Notes under the pieces: generated by a model
Seen by the model: the letters and a program-made list of their open reading frames with translations, nothing else
The model's database searches: none
Told to the model about the DNA's origin: nothing
Position numbers and translations under genes: made by a program
Assembly: GCF_014400405.1 (NCBI RefSeq)
Contig: NZ_CP060496.1
Coordinates: 124,001 to 188,000, forward strand
DNA length: 64,000 nucleotides
Direction of reading: 5' to 3'
Source of the DNA: Brachybacterium sp. Z12
Lineage (GTDB): Bacteria > Actinomycetota > Actinomycetes > Actinomycetales > Dermabacteraceae
In this document: piece by piece, positions 55,826 to 64,000 of the stretch
Layout: every line of letters begins with the position of its first letter
How positions within the stretch are numbered: position 1 is the first letter of the stretch

Positions 55826-56767
55826 CACCGCCGGTCAGCAGTGCCTCGAGATCGCTCCGGCGCGGAGCGCCCTCCCAGTCGCCGGGGTGGTGCAGGCCAG
55901 CGCCCCGCAGGCGTTCGCCCGGGCGAGCCGGGCCGGGACGTCGAGCCCGTCCAGCTGGGCGCTGAGGTAGCCGGCCACGAAGGCGTCCCCCGCGCCGACG
56001 GTGTCGACCACGTCGACGACCAGGCCGGGCGCCTCATGGAGCCGGCCGTCCGAGAGGGCGGCGGCGCCGTCGGCTCCGAGCTTGGCGACCACCTGGCGGC
56101 CCTCCGAGGCGAGGGCGCGCAGGAGGGGTGTGCGGTGCGGATTCCTCAGCGTCCGGAGCGAGGAGGGACAGCTCCTCCGGACCGCCGAAGAGGATATCCG
56201 TGTGCTCGAGGATCTCGCCCAGCAGCTGGGCCAGGCGCTCTCGCGAGCCGAGCCGGGACCGGTAGTTCACGTCCAGGCTCACTTGCACCCCGGCGGCCGC
56301 AGCGCGGCGCGCGGCGGTGACCACGGTGGCGTGCGCGCTGGCCGAGAGCAGCGAGGTGATGCCGCTGATGTGGAGGATCTCGGCCTGCTCGATCAGCTCC
56401 TCGGGAAGGTGCGAGGGCTCCAGGGCGGTGGCGGCTGAGCCGGCTCGGTAGTAGTCCACCCTGGTGGTCGCAGCGCTGGGGCGGGACTTGACCATCAGGC
56501 CCGTGGGTCGCTGCGGATCGATGCCGCAGTGCACCTCGACGCCCTCGGCACGGATCTCCCGCACCACCCGCTGCCCGAGCGGGTCATCACCCACCCGGCT
56601 GATCCAGGCGGCCGGCACGCCGAGCCGGCGCAGCCCGATCGCGAGGTTCGACTCCGCGCCGCCGAGCGAGATGTCCACGTTCGGCAGGTGGGCGAGCGAG
56701 CCGATCACCGCAGAGCGCATCAGCGCCATGGTCTCCCCACGGTCACCACGCGCGGAGCGCTGCTCAT
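55803..56767 (-). CDS. kdgK: 2-keto-3-deoxygluconate kinase, PfkB family, three frameshifts
   Basis: Phosphorylates KDG to KDPG. From the ATG at 56767, MSSAPRVVTVG joins ETMALMRSAVIGSLAHLPNV by restoring a G opposite 56735-56738. VDISLGGAESNLAIGLRRLG is the sugar site, and DILFGGPEELSLL follows. A shift near 56124 leads to GRQVVAKLGADGAAAL and the catalytic DTVGAGDAFVAGYL. A missing C opposite 55883-55886 restores the end GDWEGAPRRSDLEAL. Its ATG overlaps the aldolase stop by four bases. Identity as KDG kinase rests on the operon and the PfkB features. Confidence 0.82.
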
Positions 56768-57417
56768 GCCCCTGCCTCACGGGTGGTGACGCCGACGAAC
56801 TGCACGGCCCGATCGGCCAGCGCCTCGAGGCTGCCGCCCTTCAGCGCGTCGCCCAGCAGCGGCCCGCCCACGGAGACGGCCTCTGCACCGGCCTGCAGCC
56901 ATGCCCGGGCCGCTTCGAGGTCGACCCCGCCCGAGGGGATCACGCGGATGCCGGGGAACGGACCGCGCAGGTCCTTGACGTAGCCGGGCCCCACCACGGA
57001 CGCGGGGAACACCTTCACCGCGGCCGCCCCCGCGGCCCAGCCGGCGTGCAGCTCGCTCGGGGTGAGGCCGCCGGGCACGATCGGGATCCGCGCCTCGTCG
57101 GCCGCTTCGAGCAGATCCGCCCGGGTGATCGGGGTGACGATGTAGTGCGCCCCGCGCTCCGCGGCGACGCGCAGGTCATCGGGGTCGGTGACGGTGCCGA
57201 TGCCGATGTCCAGCTGGTCGCCGAAGCGCTCCAGCAGCGCGGGCAGCTCATCGAGCGTGCCCGGGGTGGACAGCGTCAGCTCCACCGAGCGGATGCCGGC
57301 TCCGGCCAGGGCATCGAGCACCGGTGCGTACTGGTCTGCGCGCTCGCCGCGGATCACGACGATCAGGCGTGCGGCCGCGGTGCGCTCGGGAAGGGACGGG
57401 CGAGAAGCGAGAGTCAT
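56764..57417 (-). CDS. eda: KHG/KDPG aldolase
   Basis: Class I aldolase splitting KDPG into pyruvate and glyceraldehyde-3-phosphate, the last Entner-Doudoroff step; 217 residues, intact. AARLIVVIRGERADQYAPVL, SVELTLSTPGTLDELPALL with the catalytic Glu, LDIGIGTVTDPDDLRVAAER, YIVTPITRADLLEAA, and GAAAVKVFPASVVGPGY with the Schiff-base Lys. IRVIPSGGVDLEAARAWLQ is the phosphate site. Coupled by ATGA to the kinase and 56 bp after the dehydrogenase. Confidence 0.92.
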   Translation of the reverse strand: MTLASRPSLPERTAAARLIVVIRGERADQYAPVLDALAGAGIRSVELTLSTPGTLDELPALLERFGDQLDIGIGTVTDPDDLRVAAERGAHYIVTPITRADLLEAADEARIPIVPGGLTPSELHAGWAAGAAAVKVFPASVVGPGYVKDLRGPFPGIRVIPSGGVDLEAARAWLQAGAEAVSVGGPLLGDALKGGSLEALADRAVQFVGVTTREAGA

Positions 57418-57473
57418 GAGAGGTCTCCTGGAGGGAACGAAGGGGCGGCTCGGGGAGGGCGGCTCGGGGCGGC

Positions 57474-58479
57474 TCAGAGCTCCAGCAGCACCTTGGCGGA
57501 GCGGGAGGAGTCCTTCGCGGTGGCGAAGGCGTTCACGGCGTCGGCCGCGGGGAGGCTCTGGGTGATCACCGCGTCGAAGCGCGGATCATCGGCGAGCAGC
57601 TCGATCGCCTCATCGATCTCGGCATCGAAGCGCTGGGTCCCGCGCAGCTGGATCTCCTTGGCGACCAGCGAGGCGAGGTTCACCGGGATCTCCGCATCGG
57701 GGAGGATCGCGACCTGCACGATGATCCCCGCGGGGCGTGCCGCCTTTACCCCTGAGGACAGGGAGACCGGCGCTCCGGAGCACTCGAGCACCACGTCGTA
57801 GGCGTTGGCTTCCGGGGGCGCCCTCGGTGACCAGGATGGTGCGATCGGCGCCGAGGGCCTTCGCGCGCTCGAGCGGCTCGGGGTGCACATCGGTCACGTC
57901 CACCGAGGCTGCACCGCGGTGCAGCAGGGCGGCGACGGCGAGCAGGCCGATCGGTCCCGCGCCGAGCACCAGGCAGCGCTTCCCGGCCACATCACCGGCG
58001 ATCGTCACGGCGTGCAGGGAGACGGCGAGCGGCTCTGCGAGCGCACCGCGCGCCAGCGGCAGCGAGTCCGGCAGCCGGCGCACATTCTTCCGCTCGACGA
58101 TCAGGAACTCCGCGGCCGCGCCCTGCTTGTGCGGGATGACGCTCGCGCTGCCGAGGTAGTCTCCGCCCGGCCACAGGTGCGGGCGGTCCTCGATGCCGGG
58201 AGCGCTGGTCCCGTAGCGGGCCGGGTGCACGGTGACCGGGGTGCCGGGCGCGTACTCGCCGCTGGGATCCATATCCACCACGGCCGAGAGCTCATGGCCC
58301 GGAGTCAGCGGCTCGGTGATGACAAAGGCCCCGTTGGCGCCGTTGTAGTAATAGTGCAGGTCGGAGCCGCAGATGCCGACGTAGGCGATGCGCAGGCGCA
58401 CCTGGTCCGGGCCGGGTTCGACGTTCGGGACGTCCTCCCAGCGGATGTCCTCTGCGGCGTGGATGCTCAGGGCCTTCAT
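57474..58479 (-). CDS. Zinc alcohol dehydrogenase, L-idonate 5-dehydrogenase type, frameshifted
   Basis: Medium-chain NAD(P)-dependent sugar-acid/polyol dehydrogenase. VGICGSDLHYYYNGANGAF carries the first zinc ligand Cys, LTPGHELSAVV the His-Glu, and CLVLGAGPIGLLAVAALL the Rossmann loop. The usual structural-zinc cysteine cluster is absent: PHLWPGGDYLGSASV stands there, as in idonate dehydrogenases. The frame breaks opposite GGGGG 57814-57818; one missing C restores TEGAPPEANAYDVVLE. Its ATG shares one base with the uxuB-like stop. L-idonate to 5-ketogluconate is the best guess; galactonate or a similar acid is possible. Confidence 0.82.
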
Positions 58480-59996
58480 CAGTGGTTCTCCTTCATGGAC
58501 GCGGCCAGGGCCTCGGCGGCCGCGGCGCGCGGACCCGAGGAGACGATCGTGGTGAGCAGTGCGCCGACGAGCTCGACGAAGTCCTCGTGCTCGGCGAGCT
58601 CCTCGGAGAGGCATCCGCTCTCGAGCAGGATGCGGGCGTGCTCGGCTGGGGTCGTGGCGCGTGAGCCGATCTCCTGCAGGCGCGCCTGCGCGGGATCGGT
58701 CATCGAACGGGCCTGCTCCCCGGGGTCGAAGCCGCGCGGCGGGACCACGCAGGCGAACCAGGCGGCGACGGTGAGGGCCAGAAGCGCAGGCATCCGCCCG
58801 GCCCCGAGATGGAAGCGCGCCGGAACGGGGATGCGCTGGGGCAGCCGCATCGATCCGTCCGAGCCCACCTGGCGGGTGCGGTGGCCCAGATCGTGATTGC
58901 GCCAGCGGTGCGTGAGGTCCTCGATGTACCCGGCGACGTCGAAGCCCGAGGGCAGGTCGATCGTGGGCAGGTTCTCGTCATGAATGAGCGCGAGGGTCGC
59001 CTCCGCGATCCAGTCCTGCGCAAAGGATGCGGGGATCGTGACCCGCCCGTCGAGCGCGCCGAGGTAGGCGATGAGGGAGTGCGGTCCGTTCAGGATACGC
59101 AGCTTGACCTGCTCGTACTTCTCCACCTCGTCGGAGAGGATCGCGCCGCCGCGCTCCCAGGCGGGGCGGCCGGCGGGGAAGTCGTCCTCGATCACCCACA
59201 TCGAGAACTGCTCGGCCCGCACCGGGGCGTCGTCGCGCACGCCCAGCAGCTCTGCCACCTGGTCGCTCGTGCCAGCCGTGGTGGCGGGGACGATCCGGTC
59301 CACCATCGCGTCGGGGAAGGAGACGCTGTCCCGCACGTAGGCGAGCACGGCGTCGTCGGCGCCGGAGTGTTCGAGGAACTCGGTGATCATCTGCCGGGCG
59401 GTCTGCCCGGCAGAGGCGACGTTGTCGCAGGGCAGCACCGTGAACGGTTCGCCGCCGGCGGCGGCGCGCGCGGTGAGCCCGGCGGCGATCAGTCCGATCA
59501 CGCTGCGCGGAGCCGACGGGTCCGCCAGATCCGCGCGCAGCAGCGGTGCGTCCACGTCCAGGTGTCCGGTGCGCGGGGAGACGTAGTAGCCGCCCTCGGA
59601 GACGGTGAGGGTGAGGATCCGGCGGTGGGTGTCGGCGATCTCGCGGATCACAGCGCCGGGATCTTCGGTCATCACACCGAAACCGCGATGCACGTCGACG
59701 AGATCGGCGCGGGTGCCGGCCTCGGAGAGCTCGAGCACGCTGTACAGGCCGTCCTGGCGCGCCATCGCGTCGACGACCGAGCGGGAACGGTTCGCGAAGC
59801 CGATGATCCCCCAGTCACCCGGCTCAGCGGCGAGGGCGCGGGCGGTGTGCACGGCGGCATGGGCGCGGTGGAATGCGCCCAGCCCCAGGTGGATGATGCC
59901 CGCGCGCGCCGGGTCCTGCGGGGCTGCGGCCCCGAGCAGGGGGAGCCCGTCCAAACGCGATCGATCGAGGGCGGGGGTGGAACCGGGATCCGGCAC
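58479..59996 (-). CDS. uxuB: Mannitol dehydrogenase-family protein, probable fructuronate reductase
   Basis: Long-chain polyol dehydrogenase of 505 residues interconverting D-fructuronate and D-mannonate. GIIHLGLGAFHRAHAAV is the N-terminal Rossmann motif; VLPCDNVASAGQTAR, VSFPDAMVDRIVPATT, FSMWVIEDDFPAGRPAWE and the catalytic KLRILNGPHSLIAYLG with its Lys-x5-Asn-x2-His pattern are all present. The GTG start at 59996 has GGAGG five bases upstream. First gene of a four-gene operon reading down to 55803. The reductase versus mannitol or tagaturonate activity is chosen from the manD/kdgK/eda context. Confidence 0.85.
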   Translation of the reverse strand: MPDPGSTPALDRSRLDGLPLLGAAAPQDPARAGIIHLGLGAFHRAHAAVHTARALAAEPGDWGIIGFANRSRSVVDAMARQDGLYSVLELSEAGTRADLVDVHRGFGVMTEDPGAVIREIADTHRRILTLTVSEGGYYVSPRTGHLDVDAPLLRADLADPSAPRSVIGLIAAGLTARAAAGGEPFTVLPCDNVASAGQTARQMITEFLEHSGADDAVLAYVRDSVSFPDAMVDRIVPATTAGTSDQVAELLGVRDDAPVRAEQFSMWVIEDDFPAGRPAWERGGAILSDEVEKYEQVKLRILNGPHSLIAYLGALDGRVTIPASFAQDWIAEATLALIHDENLPTIDLPSGFDVAGYIEDLTHRWRNHDLGHRTRQVGSDGSMRLPQRIPVPARFHLGAGRMPALLALTVAAWFACVVPPRGFDPGEQARSMTDPAQARLQEIGSRATTPAEHARILLESGCLSEELAEHEDFVELVGALLTTIVSSGPRAAAAEALAASMKENH

Positions 59997-60075
59997 GTGA
60001 ACCTCCAGGTCGGTGCGATGTCGCGGAGAGCGCGGAGCGGCTTCGCAGCGCGCCACCCGACCTTCGGCATTCCAT

Positions 60076-60105
60076 CGCGTTCCATCATGCAAAACTTGAG
60101 TTTTG
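60076..60105. promoter_or_regulatory. Shared hexuronate-regulon site, copy 2, with adjoining palindrome
   Basis: CGCGTTCCATCATGCAAAAC (60076-60095) matches the manD/iclR site at 18 of 20 bases. It overlaps CAAAACTTGAGTTTTG (60090-60105), a palindrome with 7-bp arms around TG. Both lie about 80-110 bp before the uxuB-like start, so two regulators may act here. Confidence 0.6.
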
Positions 60106-60198
60106 AATCTGGTAACAGTCTAAAGGTCGGCTAGTCGGCCTGTCTCTCCTCTCGCAGCGTCTCACCCCCGGGTTCCGCCCGTCCGTCACAATGGCTCC

Positions 60199-61558
60199 GT
60201 GACTCCTGCCAGCACGACCATCGATACCGTCCTTGCCCTCCTGCGCGGCGAGACGCAGGACGAAGCCCAGCTCGAGCAGCTCGCCCGCGAGGCGCAAACC
60301 CTGCCCATCGGGGAGCTCGTCTACCTCGTCGAGGCGCGCCCGTCGACCGAGGCCGCGATCCTGTTTCGCGTGCTCGGCAAGGCCACGGCGCTCGCTGTCT
60401 TCGAGGCGCTCCCAGCATCCCACCAGGCCGAGCTGATCTCCGCGCTGCGCACCCAGCAGGTCGCGGACATCATCGGCGATCTGGACCCCGACGACCGCGC
60501 CTCCCTGCTCGACGAGCTGCCTGCCTCCGTCGCCGAGCGGCTGATGCATGGGCTCGATGCGAGCGAACGGGCCATGACCACGGCGGTTCTCGGCTATCCG
60601 CGCCATGCGATCGGGCGCTATATGTCGCCCGAGGTGCTCGCTCTGAGCCCCGGGATGACCGTCCGTGAGGCGCTCGCGCACGTGCGCGCCCACGCCGAGG
60701 AGCCCGAGACGATCTACATGCTGCCCGTCGTCGACGGGTCCCGCGTTCTGCTCGGCGTGTTGGGGCTGCGGCGCCTGTTCGTGGCCGAGGAGGACCTCCT
60801 CGTCGGCGATCTCGCCCACGAGGCGGTCCGTGCAGCGGCCACCGACGACCGCGAACTCGTCGCCCGGCGCTTCTTCGACGCCAAGCTGCTCGCGATGCCG
60901 ATCGTGGACGGGGAGGATCGCCTGGTGGGCATCCTGACCGTCGATGACGCCGTCGACATCCTCGAGCAGGAGAACCACGAGGACAGCGCGCGCACCGGTG
61001 GCTCCGAGCCGCTGCCCCGCTCCTATCTCTCCACCCCGATCCTGCGAGTGGTGCGCAGCCGCATCGTGTGGCTGCTGGTGCTGGCGATCTCGGCGATCCT
61101 CACCGTGCAGGTGCTCGAGATCTTCGAGGACAGGCTGGATCAGGTGGTGATCCTGGCGCTGTTCATCCCGCTGCTGACGGGCACGGGAGGCAATACCGGC
61201 AACCAGGCGGCGACGACCGTGACCCGGGCGCTGGCCGTGGGGAGGTGCGGGTGCGCGACCTGCCGCGGGTGGTGTGGCGGGAGCTGCGCGTGGGCGCGGT
61301 GCTCGGGGCGGTGCTGGGCTCTCTGGGATTCGTCGTCGCCGGGCTCGTCGTCTACGGCATGGCGATCGGCACGGTGATGGGGCTGACGCTGATGTCGATC
61401 TGCACCATGGCCGCGATCGTCGGGGACTGATGCCGCTGGTCGCGAAGAAGGTCGGTGCGGACCCGGCGGTGTTCTCCAACCCCTTCATCTCCACCTTCTG
61501 CGATGCCACCGGCCTGATCATCTACTTCTCGATCGCCACAGCCGTGCTCGGCTTGTGA
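60199..61558 (+). CDS. mgtE: MgtE-family magnesium transporter, two frameshifts
   Basis: Mg2+ channel. The N-terminal MgtE_N superhelical domain (LGKATALAVFEALPASHQAE, DIIGDLDPDDRASLLDELPA) is followed by two CBS domains (RYMSPEVLALSPGMTVREAL; LLAMPIVDGEDRLVGILTVD) and five membrane helices with the pore motif FIPLLTGTGGNTGNQAATTV. Missing G in GGGG 61239-61242 restores AVGEVRVRDLPRVV, and in 61422-61425 restores AAIVGGLMPLVAKKVG. The GTG start has no clear Shine-Dalgarno, so translation may be leaderless. Repaired length is about 453 residues, normal. Confidence 0.9.
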
Positions 61559-61632
61559 GGCTGGTAGGGCCCCCTGCCTGACGGGCGCTTGACGCCCCCG
61601 ATGCTGCGCCGCATACTTGCTGCCACGACGGT

Positions 61633-61648
61633 GTCGAAGCGCTTCGAC
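61633..61648. promoter_or_regulatory. LacI-type operator O1
   Basis: GTCGAAGCGCTTCGAC, a perfect 16-bp palindrome with the CG centre typical of LacI/GalR operators. An identical copy starts 68 bp downstream. Confidence 0.7.
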
Positions 61649-61700
61649 TCTCGCTGAACATCCCCTCCCCTTGGTAGTCCGGGGTGGCGGACTCCTGCGA

Positions 61701-61716
61701 GTCGAAGCGCTTCGAC
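61701..61716. promoter_or_regulatory. LacI-type operator O2
   Basis: Second exact copy of GTCGAAGCGCTTCGAC. The 68-bp spacing would allow looping. It lies just before the LacI stub and about 210 bp before the GH31 gene. Confidence 0.7.
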
Positions 61717-61741
61717 TGGTGATGGGCGACCCGAACTCGCG

Positions 61742-61885
61742 ATGCAGGAGCTCGGGTACCGCCCGAACGCGATCGCGCGCAGCCTCGCCAGTCCGCGCAC
61801 CCGGATCCTCGCCCTCCACTTGCCGGAATTCGCCGTCTCGGCCGGAGAGACCGTCTTCGAGATCGTCCGCGGGGCGTACAAGTGA
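61742..61885 (+). pseudogene. LacI-family regulator remnant
   Basis: 47 residues that begin inside a LacI DNA-binding domain: MQELGYRPNAIARSLASPRT, the hinge region, then RILALHLPEFAVSAGE and a stop after FEIVRGAYK. The HTH helices and almost all of the ligand domain are gone. The two perfect operators upstream suggest that it once autoregulated this locus and the GH31 gene. Confidence 0.65.
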
Positions 61886-61927
61886 CTTCCCGATACCCCG
61901 AACTCTGAGCAGAAAGGAGCGCTGACC

Positions 61928-63970
61928 ATGCGCTTCACCAATGGATACTGGATGGACCGAGAGGGCTTCACCGTCGAGCGCGGCCGTCAGGTCCACGACC
62001 TGCAGGTCGATGCCGAGGCCGGCCAGCTCCGCGCCTTCGCCCCCATCCGGGCCGTCCGCGGCCGCGGCGACACCCTGAACAACCCCCAGCTGACCGTCAC
62101 CTACGAGGCCGTGGCCGAGGGCGTGATCCGCGTGCGGGTGGAGAACCACCGCGGGTGCGCACCCCGCAGCCGCGCTTCGAGATCGACGCCGACGCCGACT
62201 ATCGCGGCACCGTCGAGACCGCCGACGATGGGCGGACCACGCTCCGTGCGGGCGACCTCGCCCTCGCGATCGGCGAGGGCGAAGAGTGGCTGGCGGAGTT
62301 CACCTCCGCAGGCCGCGCGCTGACCAGCTCCATGCCCCGCTCCATCGCGCACGTGATCGCACCCGACGGGCAGCGGTTTATGCACGAGCAGCTCAGCCTG
62401 CAGCCGGGGAGAGCGTCTACGGGCTCGGCGAGCGGTTCGGCGCCTTCGTGAAGAACGGCCAGAGCGTCGACATCTGGAACGAGGACGGCGGCACCACCTC
62501 CGAGCAGGCCTACAAGAACGTCCCGCTGTACCTGACCTCCCGCGGCTATGGCGTGTTCGTCGAGGACACCGGCGGGGTCTCCTTCGAGGTCGCCTCCGAG
62601 ATGACCACCCGGGTGCAGTTCTCCGTCGAGGGCCAGTCCCTGACCTACCTGGTGATCGACGGCCCGACCCCCAAGGACGTGCTGCGCCGCTACACCGCCC
62701 TGACCGGCCGGCCGCCGCTGGTGCCGGAGTGGTCCTACGGGCTCTGGCTGTCCACCTCCTTCACCACCGACTACGACGAGGCCACGGTCATGTCGTTCAT
62801 CGACGGGATGGAGGAGCGCGGCATCCCGCTGTCCGTCTTCCATTTCGACTGCTTCTGGATGCGCGGCTTCACCTGGACCGACTTCGTGTGGGACCCGGCG
62901 ACCTTCCCGGACCCGGAGGGCCTGATCCGCCGCCTCCACGACCGCGGTCTGAAGGTGTGCGTGTGGATCAACCCCTACATCGCTCAGAAGTCGGTGCTGT
63001 TCGACGAGGGCCTCGAGCACGGCTACCTGGTGCGCACCACCGATGGGAACCTCTGGCAGACCGATCTGTGGCAGGCCGGGATGGCGCTGGTGGACTTCAC
63101 CAACCCCGCCGCCGTCGCCTGGTACCGCAGCAAGCTCGAGGGCCTGATGGACATCGGTGTGGACTGCTTCAAGACGGACTTCGGCGAGCGGATCCCGGTG
63201 CGGGACATCGCCTGGCACGACGGCTCGGACCCCGAGAAGATGCACAACTACTACACGCATCTGTTCAACCGCACCGTGTTCGACCTGCTGGTGGAACGCC
63301 GCGGGGAGGGGGATGCGATCGTCTTCGCCCGCTCCGCCACCGCCGGCGGCCAGCAGTTCCCGGCCCACTGGGGCGGGGACAACGACTCCTCGCTGCCCTC
63401 GATGGGGAGACCCTGCGCGGCGGCCTGTCGCTCGCGCTGTCCGGCTTCGGTTACTGGAGCCACGACATCGGCGGCTTCGAAGGGGCACCGGATCCGACGG
63501 TGTTCAAGCGCTGGCTCGCCTTCGGCCTGCTCTCCTCGCACTCGCGCCTGCACGGCTCGAGCTCCTACCGGGTGCCGTGGGCTTTCGACGAGGAGTCCGT
63601 CGCCGTGGCGCGACGCTTCACCCTGCTCAAGCAGCAACTGGTGCCGTACCTGCAGCAGATGGCGGTCCAGGTGAATGAGCAGGGCACCCCGATGCTGCGC
63701 CCGATGGTGCTCGAGTTCCCGGAAGACCGCACCTGCCATGCGATCGACACCCAGTACATGCTCGGTGATTCGCTGCTGGTCGCGCCGGTGTTCGAGCCCG
63801 ACGGCGAGGTCGAGATCTACCTGCCCGAGGGCACCTGGACCTCAGTGTTCGACGGCAGCGTCGAGACGGGCGGGCGCTGGCTGCGCCAGCAGCACGACTT
63901 CATGACCCTGCCGCTGTACGTGCGCGACGGCGTCGACCTGGGCATCGACGTGACGGCGATCGACGGCTGA
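61928..63970 (+). CDS. Glycoside hydrolase family 31 (alpha-glucosidase/alpha-xylosidase), three frameshifts
   Basis: Cytosolic retaining alpha-glycosidase of about 681 residues, YicI-like layout. [20 protein letters not shown] starts after AAAGGAG. The catalytic barrel contains [48 protein letters not shown] with the nucleophile Asp, and [20 protein letters not shown] with the acid/base Asp region. The frame changes at GGG 62153-62155, GGGG 62406-62409 and GGGG 63404-63407, each repaired by one G (for example [14 protein letters not shown] and [14 protein letters not shown]). KTDFGE is usual for alpha-xylosidases. Only 30 bases follow in the window. Confidence 0.88.
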
Positions 63971-64000
63971 GACCGGGGCACGGCCCGCGCCGGCCCGCAG

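Noticed and set aside
1-64000. CRISPR array, rRNA or tRNA genes
   Set aside because: No regularly spaced repeats, no rRNA-like conserved stretches and no cloverleaf candidates were noticed on reading both strands.

Overview
The window is very GC-rich and uses GC-ending codons almost throughout. Gene density is high, ATGA/GTGA start-stop overlaps are common, and the content is dominated by LacI, ROK, IclR and WYL regulators, sugar ABC transporters and sugar-acid enzymes. This fits a saprophytic actinomycete of the Micrococcales, possibly Brachybacterium-like; the genus is inferred from gene content only. I saw no tRNA, rRNA or CRISPR array.

Layout. 1-2939: tail of a sugar ABC operon (two permeases, PfkB kinase). 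3235-4148: RES/Xre toxin-antitoxin pair. 4256-12781: housekeeping and accessory genes (RibD-like reductase, TauE exporter, SDR, M20 amidohydrolase, GNAT, secreted HNH nuclease, methyltransferase, acyltransferase). 12782-17446: a markedly AT-richer block with a defence-type operon, a GHKL ATPase fused to a TIR domain, a cytosine-5 DNA methyltransferase and a GIY-YIG nuclease. 17646-18738: an intact IS481-family element. 18972-21718: a metal P-type ATPase and an M14 peptidase remnant. 22934-30679: a galactofuranose/ribose-type ABC system with two ATPases and a LacI regulator. 30977-41933: sugar metabolism (aldo/keto reductase, DhaK/DhaL, two Gfo/Idh/MocA dehydrogenases, ROK regulator, sugar isomerase). 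41958-46140: a WYL regulator, a UbiB kinase and two DinB proteins. 46241-51636: ROK and LacI regulators and a secreted GH6 cellulase. 51716-60095: a hexuronate/Entner-Doudoroff regulon. 60199-63970: an MgtE Mg2+ channel and a GH31 glycosidase beside a LacI remnant with its operators.

How the genes work together. Mannonate dehydratase (52675) and the operon uxuB-like, idonate-type dehydrogenase, KDPG aldolase, KDG kinase (59996 down to 55803) take fructuronate, mannonate or idonate to KDG, KDPG, then pyruvate and glyceraldehyde-3-phosphate. The IclR gene at 51716 probably controls both loci, because an 18/20-identical site lies in front of each. A second local regulon is suggested by two near-identical palindromes, before the WYL regulator and before the first dinB-like gene.

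Quality warning. About two dozen genes are broken by single-base frameshifts. Nearly all are explained by one missing base in a G or C run, so the assembly very probably carries homopolymer deletions. I give such genes their repaired extent and name the break. True remnants (M14 peptidase, sulfatase, MFS, a LacI stub) are marked pseudogene.
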